Source of the DNA: Stenogyne calaminthoides
Lineage: Eukaryota > Streptophyta > Magnoliopsida > Lamiales > Lamiaceae
NCBI GenBank assembly: GCA_037126765.1
Contig: JBBCBC010000019.1
Span: 25,690,222-25,754,221 of the forward strand
DNA length: 64,000 nucleotides
Direction of reading: 5' to 3'
Shown here: positions 20,961 through 33,190 of the stretch, one piece after another
Layout: the number at the start of each line of letters is the position of its first letter
Numbering within the stretch: the stretch's first letter is position 1
Notes under the pieces: generated by a model
Database searches by the model: none
Seen by the model: only the letters and a program-made list of their open reading frames with translations
What the model was told of the DNA's origin: nothing
Position numbers and translations under genes: made by a program

Positions 20961-22940
20961 ACATAATGGCCGATGTAGCTGAAACGAACACAAAGGGCCG
21001 AACATAATCAGCCATTCAGTTCAAACGAGTAGGACAATCCTGAAAGAAGAACACTTTATGTTCGACACATATTTTCAGGAAAAGAAATGCTGGCCAGCAC
21101 TATCGAAAGACAGAAGATACGTGTCAGATCGAGTTGTCAATAGAAGATACGTATCAGAACAAGTTGACAAGTGGTGGCGAAATGCAGCGAGGATGAGTCA
21201 ATCTTTAAGCGAGAGTCGCCTAAAAAGTTGAACAGATGTCAAAAGGAGCAAAAGTAAAAAGACCAATTTAGCTAAGCCCTAACTTGGGATAGTTCTATAA
21301 ATAGGGGCATATTGATAGCTGGAAAAAGCTGAGAAAAAACATATGAAGAAGAAAAAAGGAAAAATATTACAATTCTCAGGAGGAGGTTGGTTTAGTATGC
21401 CCCCAGACGTAGAAGAATCTAGCTCTCGATTCAGCAAACATTCAGCTGAATCGAGCATCTGTTCTGATATGAGCCTTTTACCCCATATACATCACGAGCA
21501 CAGGTGGAAGCTCATTGCCGGACTCAAGATGCTCGGCAGAGTTATGGTTGCCACTCCACGTTACTCAATTGCTTATCGCGAGAGTAAGTCATTAGTCCCT
21601 TATGCATCCCCAAAATCTCCTCCGAAGGGGAGGGATGTCATAGTGTCCGCTCGAAGTAATATGCGGACGCTGATGCTCAGGCATCTATTAAAGGGGACGG
21701 AATGGTGCGAAATAACGTTTTGCTAAGATTGATATAAAGCGGAAAGCGAGCATGCTCGCCACATGCTCATGTCCGCACCTCCTCAAGATAATCACAACTT
21801 GTCCGGGAGGGACAAAAGCTTATCTTCTTCTTTGCGCTGAGCATGTTATTCTTGATCAAGAAGGGTAGACAGATGATGTGCCACATCCTTGTCAACATCA
21901 ATTCTACGACAAGTTGAGGCCGGTTCAGGTCTACTCAAGACAAGGTTTAAATTCAAAACCCTAGTCCGATATCTATAGTTGTGTAATAGATTAGTCTTCT
22001 TCAAATTTGAAGGTTGTAATAGAATACAAAGTGTTGCAAAAAAAAAAAGAAAGATATATGTACTTTTGTTCGCGAGATTTTCTAGTTCAAGCCTATTTGA
22101 GGTCGCACCTAAAATGGACGACCGAACAAAGACGAAAACGAGCCCAAGTCTATGTTCACCGAAGAACGAGTTCAGACTCGATTCCCCGACAAAAAAAAAC
22201 GAGTAATGGGTACGCAAATGATGCAAAAGATGACTCAGACTTACAGATACCCGTGAAGACAAAACGGGTGATGAGTCTTGGGTCGCAGACTAAATAAGAC
22301 GGCCCTAAGACGAAGTGATCGCACCTAAATAAGACGATCGTGGCACCAAGAAAGGGGGTTCATAAAGTAACCCATCCGTCGCACCTAAATAAGACGATCA
22401 ACCAATTGCAACGTCGATAAGACAATCAAAACCGAAAAAAGTCGAGGGAGTTAGCAAAACCCCAATGTTCAATTCATTCGTAAGAAAAGGCAAAGACCGA
22501 AAGCAACAAAGCGAACACAAAGCAACAAATCAAACATCAAGCAACACCAAGATCAATTTTCATCCTCAACAATTATCAAACAATAAGGTTAGAGGAAAAA
22601 ATTCAAGATGTAATTCATCCATTCAACAGTAAATATGTTCGAACAAAAGAGAAGCGAACAAAGAAAAAAAACTACAAGTATTAAAGACATTGTTCGAATA
22701 AAAAGTGAAGAAGACAAAAAATTACACAACGTATGTTCGACAAAACAAAAATAACATCAAGGAGCAAATTTATAATTGGGGGTAGACGGGAGAGAGATGT
22801 CGAACAAATTGTGCTCAAATTTCTCAAAGAACAACTCCTTCAAGATGGTCAGTACCAAATGCTCGCCAGAAGGTACATTCTCGCTTTCGGTCACAGAGGT
22901 CCCTTTTGCTCGGCCGCACCTGACGGTCCGAACTTCGAAC
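20961..22940. other. Tat spacer with a promoter-like segment
   Basis: No protein domain is supported. A TATA box TATAAATA at 21296-21303 (plus strand) is followed by GAAGAAGAAAAAAGG and TAGTATGCCCCCAGA, phrases also found in this element's own LTR (GAAGAAGAAAAAGG, TGGTATGCCCCCAGAG). It may be an old LTR remnant or internal promoter. About 22280-22440 contains repeated TCGCACCTAAATAAGACG. Confidence 0.45.
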
Positions 22941-22943
22941 TCA

Positions 22944-25841
22944 CCAAGATTTTGGCCAAAGAACATCAGCAGTATTCATGTCTGAGCCATCTTCCTCATC
23001 CAAAATAGGATCATCAACTTTGATCCCTTCAGGAAGAATGGAGAAATCACACAGATCATTCAAATCTGACATTGGAAGGTTGCGATCCGGGTGGGTTGAT
23101 CGTATCAGTCTTCTTGGCCGGATATAAGAGGGGCAATTTGTTCGCTGTTGGATGCATGGGGAACAGACCGGATAGCATCGGCGAAGGCACAAATGCAGGA
23201 GAAGTTGGACATGGAATCAACATACTCATCATCGTGTAGCTTTGAATTTTCGAGACCCAAACGAGTGTTGGTCTCCTCGTGATGATGATTTTGTTGGCGG
23301 CAGCGTCCCTCTCATTTTCCATGGCCTCGGCGCTTGACTTCGAGTCTCTGACTCAACATTCATTTCCTCGAGAGCTCTTCCATTATCTTGGCCCTCCTCC
23401 TGAGAGTGAATCAGCTCCTCCTTCGTCTGGCGAGCATCCTCCTGAGCCAGGCGTGCATCTTCCTGAAATCGGCGAGCATTTTCCTGAGCCTTCCGGGCAT
23501 TCTCCCGAGCTTTAGTGAGCATCGGCTTGTCTTGAGGGCTTGTCCCTGAGCCAACCTCAGTTCATCCTGAGTCCTGTTCAGCTCGCCCACCTTTTCTTCG
23601 AAGTTCCTGATCAAAGCCAAGTAGTTGGCATGGAGGTTAAGCGGACTCGGCATAAAGCTTTCTCAAGGGCGACCATAGATTGTACCTGAAGCACCGGACC
23701 GAAGCATATTTTCGAGGAGTGGGACCCGTAGTGGACTCTTCCAAATCGGTGGTCCATGCTTTCGAATCGAGTCTGGCATGCTTTCTGAACATGTTCAGGG
23801 ATGCCCGGAACCTTGCGAACACTAGGCGAGCAGAAGTAGTTCTTCAGATTGGGCATCAAAGGCGATAACCTGCTCAACCTACATAAATATCCGAGCAAAT
23901 AAATATAAAAAAAAGCCGAATGTATAACCAAAGCAAAAGCAGATCGAACAAAATGTACTGCTCACACACGCGGATCCCATCCCAAGAATGATTTATCCTC
24001 GGGGACCGGCTCGATTCAACGAGTCCATGATCGGGGTCCAGCGGGAGGTGGAGAAGATGTGCCAACCTCCATTTCAAAGATCTCAGGAAATTGACCGACC
24101 CGGAGGCGGCGGCCGCTCTGATCACCTCGGCGAGGGGTCCGAAGTCACTCTAATCGGCATCGAAGATTGCGTCGAGCCTATTTGCTCGGCCAAGGCCCGA
24201 GTTTGTTCGCTCGGCCCCTGCTCACCGATTTCCACCCTCGGTCTCTTCGGCGACGAAGCTTGTTCGCCAGCCCCTTGCTCGGTCGAACGAGCACTCCTTT
24301 GAGCTCGGCTCGATTCCCCAGGGTCGGACGCGGATCGGCTTGCCTGCTTTCGCCTCCCTCTCTGCTTATCACGAGCCTCCCTCGGCTGAATCCGAAAGTA
24401 AGCTCTGTGGCCTTTTTCTCCGAGCCATCTCAGTATGTTCAGATGTACTCACAACAATGGTCACAGCAGGAAAAGCTATAAACAAAACAATTCATTATGC
24501 ACAAATGGATAACAGCGAGCAAAATGGCACAAAGCTTATACAAATAAAAGAGGCAATCCTTACCAGCGGGATTAACAGCAACAAGATGATGAGGAGGTAC
24601 GAATAGACCTCCTTTCTTCCTCTGATCGGCGGTATTCAGAGTTCTCACAGACCGTTCCGAGCGAGACTCCAGATCAATTTGCCAAACGCTGCTAAAATAG
24701 CCATCGTTGGTCTCCTTATCCGTCGCAACTGGAATCCCTGAAATAAAGAACGAGTTAAAATCAGTTCAAATCGAAGAACGAAAGACACAAAATCACTTAC
24801 TTCGGTACACCCCGAAGTCAGTAGGGATGTCTAAACGAGCATTTGGTTCGCTTCCAGAGGCCGGGCTCTTCCAATCACCCCCAACGAACCAAAACTTTTC
24901 CTTCCAATCATTGATTTTGTTCGGCACATCCTCAATGATTTTGCACTTGGCATTGGCTTGCATGAACAACCACCCGTGTTCACCCCTCGGACGGGTCAAG
25001 TTCACCAATCGAGCAAGTTCAGCAGCTGAGGGATAGTATATTGGCTTCATCTTGCCGAACAAAGTCAGGAAGCTCATAATCATGTGCCACCCATTCGGCT
25101 TCAGCTGCGTGATGGTAATGTTCCATTCCACGAGCAAGCGGGTGATGGCCGGATGGAGGGGAAATCGAAGGCCAGCTTCCATTATGTCTAAATTTACAGC
25201 AACACAACCCTCAGGGGGCTGGTCGGCCCGCTCATTAGGACCCGGTGCCCAGAAAAAGATATCTTTTGGGGTTTCATAATTCCTATCTGTTAGAAAGTGA
25301 GCATATCTCAAGATCGATTATGCTCGCTATCTTGCTAGCTGGGTACTCATTCTCAACCCTAATCCTATGGGGTTGCTCGGGCAAATTAAAACTATAACGA
25401 GCACTATACTCATTATATGTTGGACTATGAGGGACACCAACAAGTATATCAAGCTCAGAGTTTTGCCCACCAACTACCCCTATGTTCGATTCGGTTATAT
25501 TTATAGCCATCAAAATTTCCCCCCTCACCACATCGTCATTTCTATCTACACAGGCATTATCAACAGCCCTAGACCCAATTTGAATTTGGGGCAAAGAATT
25601 ATCACTTGAATCGTCCGAAGAATTATTGCGAACCAAGTCCCTATCCAATTCATTTAGGGCTTCGTCGGAATCGGAGGAAAGAACGGCAAACGGTTGCCGA
25701 ACTTGCCAATGAATTCCGGAACCCGAGACATTCATCTCCGGAGCATTTGCGTCGCCATGGGGGATTCTACTGACAGAGGGGGAAGAAGAGGAACTATGGT
25801 GGTCTGATTCTATGGGAACAGAAGAATTTGAACGAGAGGCC
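22944..25841 (-). pseudogene. Antisense intron-containing ORF of Tat element (Transposase_28-like)
   Basis: Starts MASRSNSSVPIES at 25841 on the strand opposite to gag-pol. It has a Ser-rich N-terminus, then AGLRFPLHP...NGWHMIMSFLTLF and EHGWLFMQA. This matches the plant 'putative gypsy-type transposon' family (Pfam Transposase_28), known as an antisense ORF in Tat/Retand elements. One frame change lies near 25300. Splice sites are visible: donor GTAAGT at 24800, acceptor at 24738-24740, exon 24564-24737, donor GTAAGG at 24563. Further pieces at 23230-23650 encode an Arg/Glu/Ala-rich coiled coil (QENARRFQEDARLAQEDARQ), and the ORF ends near 22944 with an acidic tail. Function unknown. This copy has several disruptions. 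Confidence 0.65.
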
Positions 25842-25999
25842 ATAATCACAATTAGAGAAAGAATGCAGCGGTTACCTGAATAAAATTCTTCACCGGAATG
25901 ATGAAGCCCTCGCCGGAAATTTTCAAACACAGAAAAGATTGAAAGACAGAGGCAAAAAGAAGAAGGAAGGAGAAAAGGGTTTAAGGCGGAGAAACGAGG

Positions 26000-26007
26000 T
26001 ATATATA
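26000..26007 (-). promoter_or_regulatory. TATA box for the antisense ORF
   Basis: TATATATA about 160 bp upstream of the antisense ATG, just outside the 3' LTR. The placement suits transcription into the antisense gene; it is the only such box in the interval. Confidence 0.4.
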
Positions 26008-26126
26008 AACATTGAATTCAATTTCAAAAATCCAGCACAGAATACGAAACGATGTCAATTATGGCCCAATAAAATTTTAACAGCTTGGCCCCCAGTTGAA
26101 TACAAAGTGACCCGGCTGGGGGGTAT

Positions 26127-27330
26127 TATTGTGTTCGGTATAATATATCATGATTAATCGAACACGTAAGAGCGACACGTGTAATATCTATTAAAATAAT
26201 CATGCTCAGTGGACAAGTATTCGCTACTCAGATCAGGAAAGAGGAATTGAATGAGCCAAATAAAAAAGACTCAGACGGCCAAAAGGCTCAGACATCCTGA
26301 GGGTCAGTATGCTCGCAGCTCAGATATCCTGAAAGGCTCAAATATCCTGAGGGTCAGTATGCTCGCAGCCCAGACATCCTGAAAGGCTCAAATATCCTGA
26401 GGATCAGTATGCTCGCAGCTCAGATATCCTGAAAGGCTCAGATATCCTGAGGGTCAGTATGCTCGCAGCCCAGACATCCTGAAAGGCTCAGATATCCTGA
26501 GGGTCAGTATGCTCGCATCCCAGACATCCTGAAACCCTCATGAATCCTGAGGGTCAGTATGCTCGCAGCCCAGACATCCTGAAACCCTCAGATATCCTGA
26601 GGGTCAGTATGCTCGCAGCACAACATTTTGAAGACTCAGGCATCCTGAAGGGTCAGAGTGCTCGACACTCAGATATCCCGAAGACCCGAACATCCTAAGG
26701 GCTCAGTATGCTCGAGGAGGACAATATTCCAACATAAAACTTACATGGTTAAAGGGGCGAACAAAGTATCCAACCGAGCAAAAGATTAATTTGGATTTAC
26801 CAAAAAGAGTGTCTTCTGCACAAGTAAGCTCCAAGATCAATCTAGAAGACGAAGTTGGGAACGTGGGCAATATCACTGGATTCTTGCATGATCCAAGTCT
26901 CCAAATCATGCTTGCTAACCCAAATTTCATGCTTATCGGAGTGCGATAAAAGGAAGAAAAAAGAAGAAGAAAAAGGTTCAGAAAAATTTCCCAGAAAAAG
27001 CTACACCCACACAAGAAATTCTCCAGAGAGGTGAGGAACAGAAAAATTCGAGTGATTATCCGCATACACAGAAACCCTAGCACTCACATGTTAACTCTCC
27101 AAATTATCTTCATCTGTAACGATTCATCTTCATAAGATGTATCAAATATTGTACGTGTAAAGCTCGTAATACCACATCCTGGCTTGGTATGCCCCCAGAG
27201 TAGTCATTTCTTGACGAACTGGGTCAACAAATTCATCTTATTTACAGTTTATTTTACACGTGCATGTTTTGTTTGTGAGTCGTTCCCGAATTAGCCACAT
27301 AATACTCTTCGTAAAAAATGACTCGCGACA
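26127..27330 (+). repeat. Tat-like 3' LTR
   Basis: Begins TATTGTGTTCG (first G changed to A) after the G-rich tract GGCTGGGGGG and ends ACTCGCGACA. Seven tandem units lie at about 26290-26625. Otherwise close to the 5' LTR. Confidence 0.88.
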
Positions 27331-27339
27331 AAACATTAT

Positions 27340-28900
27340 AGTAATTGCTAAAATATGAATCTATTGTTACTTGATTTTTCTTAAAATATAAATCTAATTG
27401 GATTTCATCCCTAACTTTTTTAATTGCAGCCAAGAGTTCTGGTGTCGAGTTCTCTAGTTGCAATAAAAAATTGTGAAGAGTTGTTGTCGCGCTCAAAGCC
27501 TCATTTCTCATGACTGATTCCAATGGTATTGAATCATCTTCAGCTTCATCATTAGTAGGATCTTCAATAATATCAGCAATAACTTCCTCTAAACTTTGAA
27601 CCATTGAACATTCATCATTTTCACCCGGATAGTCCACCAATTTGTTGACGTTCATTTCATTGCGATAACCATCGTCCTTGACCATATTCTCAAGCTCATG
27701 TAGGCTTTCTTCAAAGTTTGTCTCACTTGAGTCGCTTGAGATTTCTTCATTTGAACGGATTTTGCAATGCCGAAAGCAATTTGCTATCGACACTTGAGAA
27801 ACATTGGTTGTCCAAGCGGAGACTGCAAAATTGATGACATCTAAAACATTAATCTTTTCAGGATCAGGTAGCCCTAACTCATGACCTTCCAGTAGATTTT
27901 TGTAGAATCTCCTACGATAGTGCATCTTGAAAGCTCTAATTATTCCTGCATCACATGGTTGAATCTTTGATGTCATGTTAGGTGGCAAAAAAAAACAACT
28001 CAACATTCCGTAACCCTTCAATATTTTTTGGATGGGCTGGACAATTGTCAACCATCAACAAGATTCTTTTGCCCTTCATTTTGTGATCAAACCAGCGAAC
28101 ATATTCATCAAAAAACACACTAGTCATCCATGCCCTATTGTTGGCACGATAATGACAATTGATGATGCTCATGTTGATATTTTTGAAGCAACGTGGCTTT
28201 GCATATTTTCCAATAATCCATAAAGGAATTTTTTCCGAACCATCCTCGTTGCAACAAAGAACAATTGTAAGCCTTTCTTTGTATTGCATTCTTCCCTCAA
28301 GTTGCTTGGTTGCAAGAGAGTGATCAGCTTGTAACCTGTAAAACAGACCTGTTTCATCCAAATTAAAAACATCCTTCATGGGAAATTGGTTTGTTTTCTC
28401 CCTTATAGCATCCAGTTTCATTTCCATGTCCTGCATGTTAACCGAACCACTTTCTCCAAAATGATGGAATGATTTAATACCATGTCTTACCTTGAATTTT
28501 TAAGCCAACCTTGAGAAAATTGATGTTCAGGAGGGTGTTGAGGATACAAAAGCTTCATTATATCCTTTGCTTTCTCCAAAATAAGTTCTCCAGTTATGTT
28601 GATTCGATCTTGGTACTTAAGAAACAATTCATAAAGAACCTTTTCCATATCTGGATATTTCGCCGATTTGTGTCGCTTAATATCCCCACCCTTCTCAAAG
28701 TTGGCTGAAAGGTATTTCGATGATCTCTTGAGAGTGTTTGATATTGTACCTTGACTAACTTTCAAACGATATATTTCATCAACCCACTCTTGTAAATCTT
28801 TTTGAGTGCATGTGGGACGGTCTCTCTTATACTCACATAATGCTTTACGCATTTGATCATTCATGGATGATTTTACGATGCCTTTTAGATGAGAAGACAT
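27340..28900 (-). pseudogene. Pogo-like (Tc1/mariner) transposase, two frameshifts
   Basis: Starts MSSHLKGIVKSS at 28900. The N-terminal part has a CENP-B/pogo-type helix-turn-helix (TCTQKDLQEWVDEIY...KVSQGTISNTLKRS). The catalytic domain shows VFNLDETGLFYR, LLMVDNCPAHP and SKIQPCDAGIIRAFK, giving the three acidic residues of pogo/Tigger/Jerky-type (DDE_1) transposases. The C-terminus is acidic and ends shortly before the gypsy LTR. Frameshifts occur near 28495 (after QGWLK) and at a T-run near 27980-28050. Each is a single-step change, so the gene was probably intact until recently. It lies between TIRs of the same family at 11111 and 32624. Confidence 0.82.
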
Positions 28901-29000
28901 GGTGGGTTTTATGAATTATTTTATTTCCATGTTGAGATTTATATAGTATATGTTTCATTCATCATGCATGAATATATTTAATTGGCTATAATAGTTATTT

Positions 29001-30122
29001 TGTTGGAATTTACTAGCACGTAAACACGTAAAACATGAGCAGCGGAATTAAACAGTTCACCAGCAACGAACATATAATTGCATAATTGAAACACGGATAA
29101 ACATAAATAAAATCCTTAAAGTGCTTCGTACACTGATTCCTCTACTATGGTACCACGTAACAATCATTCACCAATTCGCTCAGATTCGCCAATGTTGAAT
29201 CCCAAGATAAATTTGCTAGGAAAAAACTAGAGATTTTATGGAGAAATAAATTTCTTGTGTTTATTCTAGATCCCAAGGACTCATATATATAGAAAAGACT
29301 TGGCTTAAATCCTAAGAAATTTCCAATTAGGAAAAAGATTCAGGTATATCTTTAATCAAATCCCATAAATATGATTTCCATATATATATATTTTTTTCTA
29401 CAATAATATTCCATATATTATTATTGGGAATCCTATTTAATTAAATTCAATCCAATTTAATTAAATAATAATAATTAATTCTAAATATAATTAATTTTTA
29501 TATTCTTCATAAATTAAATATTAATATCTAATATAATATTTAATCAACCAACTATAATTGGTAAACAATTGTTACTTGTTGTGTGACCTATAGGCCATCG
29601 TATATCGAGTAATTAGTCAAACTAACGGTCTTAATTGAACCCTATACAATAAATCAGACATTCTCAATATACGAGGTACGCTGTGAGGAATTCTACAACT
29701 ACCTGTAACACGTAGGCTATTGTGATATCTTCCCTTCATTTGCAAATACTCGATTAAGTCTTAAACATGATGAAGTGTCTATTCAAATAACTTAATCATA
29801 TAATCTCTAATCACTAATTGATCACGTATGTCACACTTGGGCACAAAGTTTAAGTTGACGTGCATCAACCGATGACTTAGATCCAATTATGATGAGAAGA
29901 TGAGTATTCTCTCTAAATCCACATTGAGGAATTAATCATATTCTTGGCTCAACTACCACGCACATGCATTTCGTGATGAACACAATCCAAGTCATATCTA
30001 CCCATGGAAGGGTGCAAGCGTCGGTCATGGTCAAAGTTCATCACTCCACACATGTCGTGCGCATTGACCTCAAGTTAAAGGAGTATCACATCACTCCCAC
30101 TAACTGAGACACCCGTAGACAC
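29001..30122 (-). mobile_element. Copia-type LTR, solo or isolated (family C)
   Basis: Begins TGTTGGAATTTACTAGCACG and appears to end GTAGACACA near 30122. The same LTR family recurs at 62690. No PBS adjoins the left end and no clear 5-bp duplication was found (TATTT left, TGTTG right), so the right boundary is uncertain. It interrupts the pogo-like element just upstream of the transposase start. Confidence 0.62.
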
Positions 30123-31237
30123 ATGTTGTGAAATGGGAAAAAAAAGTTAAGGCACAAAGTGCTAAGAGAAATAGCATATTAGTACACTCCCTTTTTTCAA
30201 TTACATCTAGCTACAAAATCAACCTCTTAATTGTCTTAAATACCCTTCATTTCCCCTTGCCTAAACCACCTGCAATCGATTTGACAGTTTCTGCAGCAAA
30301 ATCAATCAATGAACAGTAATTTCCTTTTAATATTACATTTTTTACTTTTGACTCATTTATTATAATTTTGATTAATTTTATACCCACACAAATTTAAATC
30401 TCTATTTCCAAATGACCTCTTTTTCAGTAAAATTCTTCCTTTCTTTTTTATATTTTCTTTTACATTTTTCAAAATTTGTTATTTTTACGTTTTTTTTAAT
30501 TGCAGAATTATTTTTTTTTTTTTTTTTGACATCATGAATTATACACTCACTTACTAAAAGTGTGAATTTTTTTATCAAAAGTGTAAATTTTTCAAACAAA
30601 AAGAACAATTTTTTAAAGAGTAATGAAAATTTTATACGTAAAGTGAATTTTTTCTGTGCATTGTGAAACTTTTACTTGTAAAGTGAACATTTTTTTATAA
30701 ATAAAGTGAAAAAAATTTTCAAAAAATTACAGGGAAACAAGATGAATTAATAAATAATTTAACATTCATCAGTCCAACACAAAGTCCAAAAAAACACAAA
30801 GAACACAGAAATTCAAAAGAAGAGAAGCAAAGTGTCAGAATTCATAAAGTTCACTAATCTCCATAACCAATTTCTGTAAAAATGCTTTACAAACCCAAAA
30901 TTATAACCAATTCAAAATATATTCTTGAAATAAAAACTTGCCTAATCTATACAAGGAATAAATTAACTAATAATTAATACAATCCTTTAATTGTGGACAA
31001 ATCAAATTATAATAAAAAACTCAACCATTGTCCATCTGCCACAAGTTTTCTGCAAAATCCATCTTTACGCTTATTGATCTGGTGTTTCTCTACCATTTTT
31101 GCAGTGTCTGCTAGCAAATTCCTCTCAGAAACACCCACACACAACACCATACACTGATAAATCCCAAAAGATTGATCAATCATCAGTTAATTTTACAAAT
31201 CACACACAAGAAAACAAAATAATACATCAAAAATTCT
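30123..31237. other. Gene-free pogo interior or unrecognised insert
   Basis: AT-rich, with long A and T runs and repeated AAAGTGAA / TTCACTTT words around 30540-30720. No protein similarity recognised. Confidence 0.5.
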
Positions 31238-31913
31238 GTAAAATTATGGACCACAAAATCATATCGCATGCCAAAATTTTTACCTTGAGAATATCAAAGG
31301 AGTTGGTGAGAGAAGAATTGTACGAATCTGGTTCCTCATCAGAGCTCTCTGCACAAAATCATAGATCTGGATCTAATTTTCAGCATCCTCGATTTAGGAA
31401 TTCTGGATCTTCGTTCCAGCACATGGCCCAGATCTATAAATCTGGATCTATTTTTATCACCGCCAAAAAACCCACACACACCGTGGTGGAAGAGGAGCGG
31501 CGGTAGGGGAGGCAGTGCGGTTCGGTGGAGAAGAGAGGCGGCGGTGCGGTTCGACGGTGGATCTGATAATTTGAGAGATAATTTTGGAGGGGCAGTGTGG
31601 CGGTGGGGAAGAGTGGTGGCGGGGCGGTGCAGTGGGGAAGAGGGTTCGGAGGCCGCGCGACAGAGGAGTGGTGGCGGAAGGTGGAGATGAGGCTTCACAC
31701 AAAATTTTAGAGAGAGAGAGTGGGTGGCTTAGAGAGAGAATGAGTTTTGAAAATGAATTGTGAGAAAAACTGACATATTGAGATAAATGAAAGACATGAG
31801 CCGGTAATTTCAATTAGGGACATTCAAGTCATTTTAGTGGTCATTTTGTAGTTGAATGTAAGTGGTAAAGCAAATGTAGTGGCATGCGATATGATTTTGT
31901 GGTCCATAATTTT
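31238..31913. mobile_element. Candidate small TIR element enclosing an exon-like GC-rich segment
   Basis: A 34-bp inverted repeat (left 31238-31271, right 31880-31913, core GGACCACAAAATCATATCGC) encloses 608 bp. The inside is unlike its surroundings: GC-rich, with a CT-rich leader on the minus strand and Pro/Ser-rich frames, resembling the 5' end of a captured gene. No target-site duplication is evident and no named family is assigned. Confidence 0.4.
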
Positions 31914-32599
31914 TACCTCCAAGGTATATGTGCATCCATCATGAGATACCCAATATCTCGTAGTAAATGAGATTTTACTACATTCTCTAAGAGTATAATG
32001 CAGATCACACATCAGTCTCAATTGCATCATCAATATCACATTCATGATGATCCTTGATCGGGGCTATTTGAGAATCATGCTTAAGTCATCTAAGTTCTCA
32101 CATCCTCAGTGACATCAATAATTCATGGGAACACAAATAAGAATAAATGCAAACAACCAAACATAATATTCAAACAAGTGTAATGTCATACATTTAATAT
32201 TAAATAAACAATAACATTAAAACTAAAACTGAATATTATCTTAGTATTATGTCCTCACAATAGGATTGTCTCTAGGACACTAACACTAACATATTTAAGT
32301 GCAACGAATTAATGTAAACATGTATATTTAAGTAATTCCAATGAATTAATACATGCGTCCATGAATATAATAGTTAATTGTATACAATGAATTGATATTA
32401 TACATGAATATATTTAATTAGTTACAAAAAATTGGTTGATGCATGAATATAATTAATGAAACATATATGAATTCATTTATTTTCAACACATATGTACTAA
32501 ATTTGCTGAATTTAAAAAGTCTCTCTTTTAATTAATAAAATATTAATTTATCAATATATTAATATATTTCTAAATTAATAAAATTTCATGGTCCTAATG

Positions 32600-32624
32600 T
32601 TATTAATTTATATAGATTTTACTG
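32600..32624 (-). repeat. Pogo-like right terminal inverted repeat
   Basis: Minus strand CAGTAAAATCTATATAAATT, followed outside by TA at 32625-32626. AT-rich interior sequence between 31914 and 32599 has no gene. Confidence 0.82.
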
Positions 32625-33162
32625 TATATTTTTTACCCTTTAATTCCTAGGGATGTCTCGACGTAAAAGAACATCTACCAATCAATGAATCGTTGATTAA
32701 TGTCATCAATTTTTTGTTGATTTCCCTATTATGGACAAATAAAATAAAAAAGTGAAGATAATTTTGAACATGTTTGTAATGGATAAACTTGGTTTCCCAT
32801 GACACATGCCTCCATTTATAGTTCAATTTTCTTTTAACTCAACTTGTATAACAAAAATTTTGCGTCTCTTTGCTCCATAAAAGCATTTAAATTCTCTATT
32901 CCAATCAAACAACTAGAACTCGAAGCATAATCTACACGAATATAATAAGGTTAAAATGGGTTATTGTAGTATTTATTATAGGCGTTAAATATTTATTATA
33001 GTATTTTAATGGGTATGAGAATAAATCTTTGTGGTCATGGGGTTGGAAAGTCATTATTACAGTAAAAACATGTGAAATCATTGTCTTAGGATGTTCCGCT
33101 AGCTTTAGAACAATTTGGACAGGCTAAAATGTAGAAATGTTCATCTAATTTTATAAATTTTA
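32625..33162. other. Gene-free spacer
   Basis: AT-rich flank between the pogo-like and Helitron-derived DNA; nothing recognisable. Confidence 0.5.
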
Positions 33163-33190
33163 CTAGTATTTTCACCTGTGTGACACACGG
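33163..33190 (-). other. Helitron 3' terminus with hairpin
   Basis: Read on the minus strand: hairpin CCGTGTGTCACACAGG (33190-33175), then 8 bases, then terminal CTAG (33166-33163) followed by T. This is the standard plant Helitron 3' end (hairpin plus CTRR before T). The matching 5' TC end was not found. Confidence 0.72.

Larger units (their letters stand above)
13456..27330 (+). mobile_element. Ty3/gypsy Tat/Retand-like retrotransposon, complete but decayed
   Basis: Two LTRs (13456-14606, 26127-27330) flank PBS, gag, protease, RT, RNase H, a second RNase H, integrase, a tandem-repeat spacer and an antisense gene, ending in a G-rich tract before the 3' LTR. Flanks AAATA (left) and AAACA (right) are a target duplication with one mismatch. 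The second RNase H domain and the antisense ORF between pol and the 3' LTR are hallmarks of the Tat lineage. The element sits just 3' of the pogo-like transposase ORF, only 10 bp from the TTACC duplication of the solo LTR. Confidence 0.88.
11111..32624 (-). mobile_element. Pogo/Emigrant (Lemi1)-like Tc1-mariner element, expanded by nested insertions
   Basis: Left end CAGTAAAACC...AAATTAATA at 11111 and right end TATTAATTTA...TTTTACTG ending at 32624 are inverted copies of the Emigrant/Lemi1-type TIR, and both are flanked by the TA duplication expected of this superfamily. The transposase gene lies inside on the minus strand (27340-28900). About 17 kb between the TIRs is inserted DNA: solo LTR 11291-13440, Tat-like gypsy 13456-27330 and LTR 29001-30122, with a possible further small element at 31238-31913. 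Confidence 0.82.

Noticed and set aside
29001..30122. Treating this LTR as a confirmed solo LTR
   Set aside because: No matching 5-bp duplication could be found, so the boundaries are provisional.
31339..31813. Pro/Ser/His-rich ORFs on the minus strand
   Set aside because: Skewed composition explains the open frames. No domain; kept only as an exon-like segment inside a candidate TIR element.
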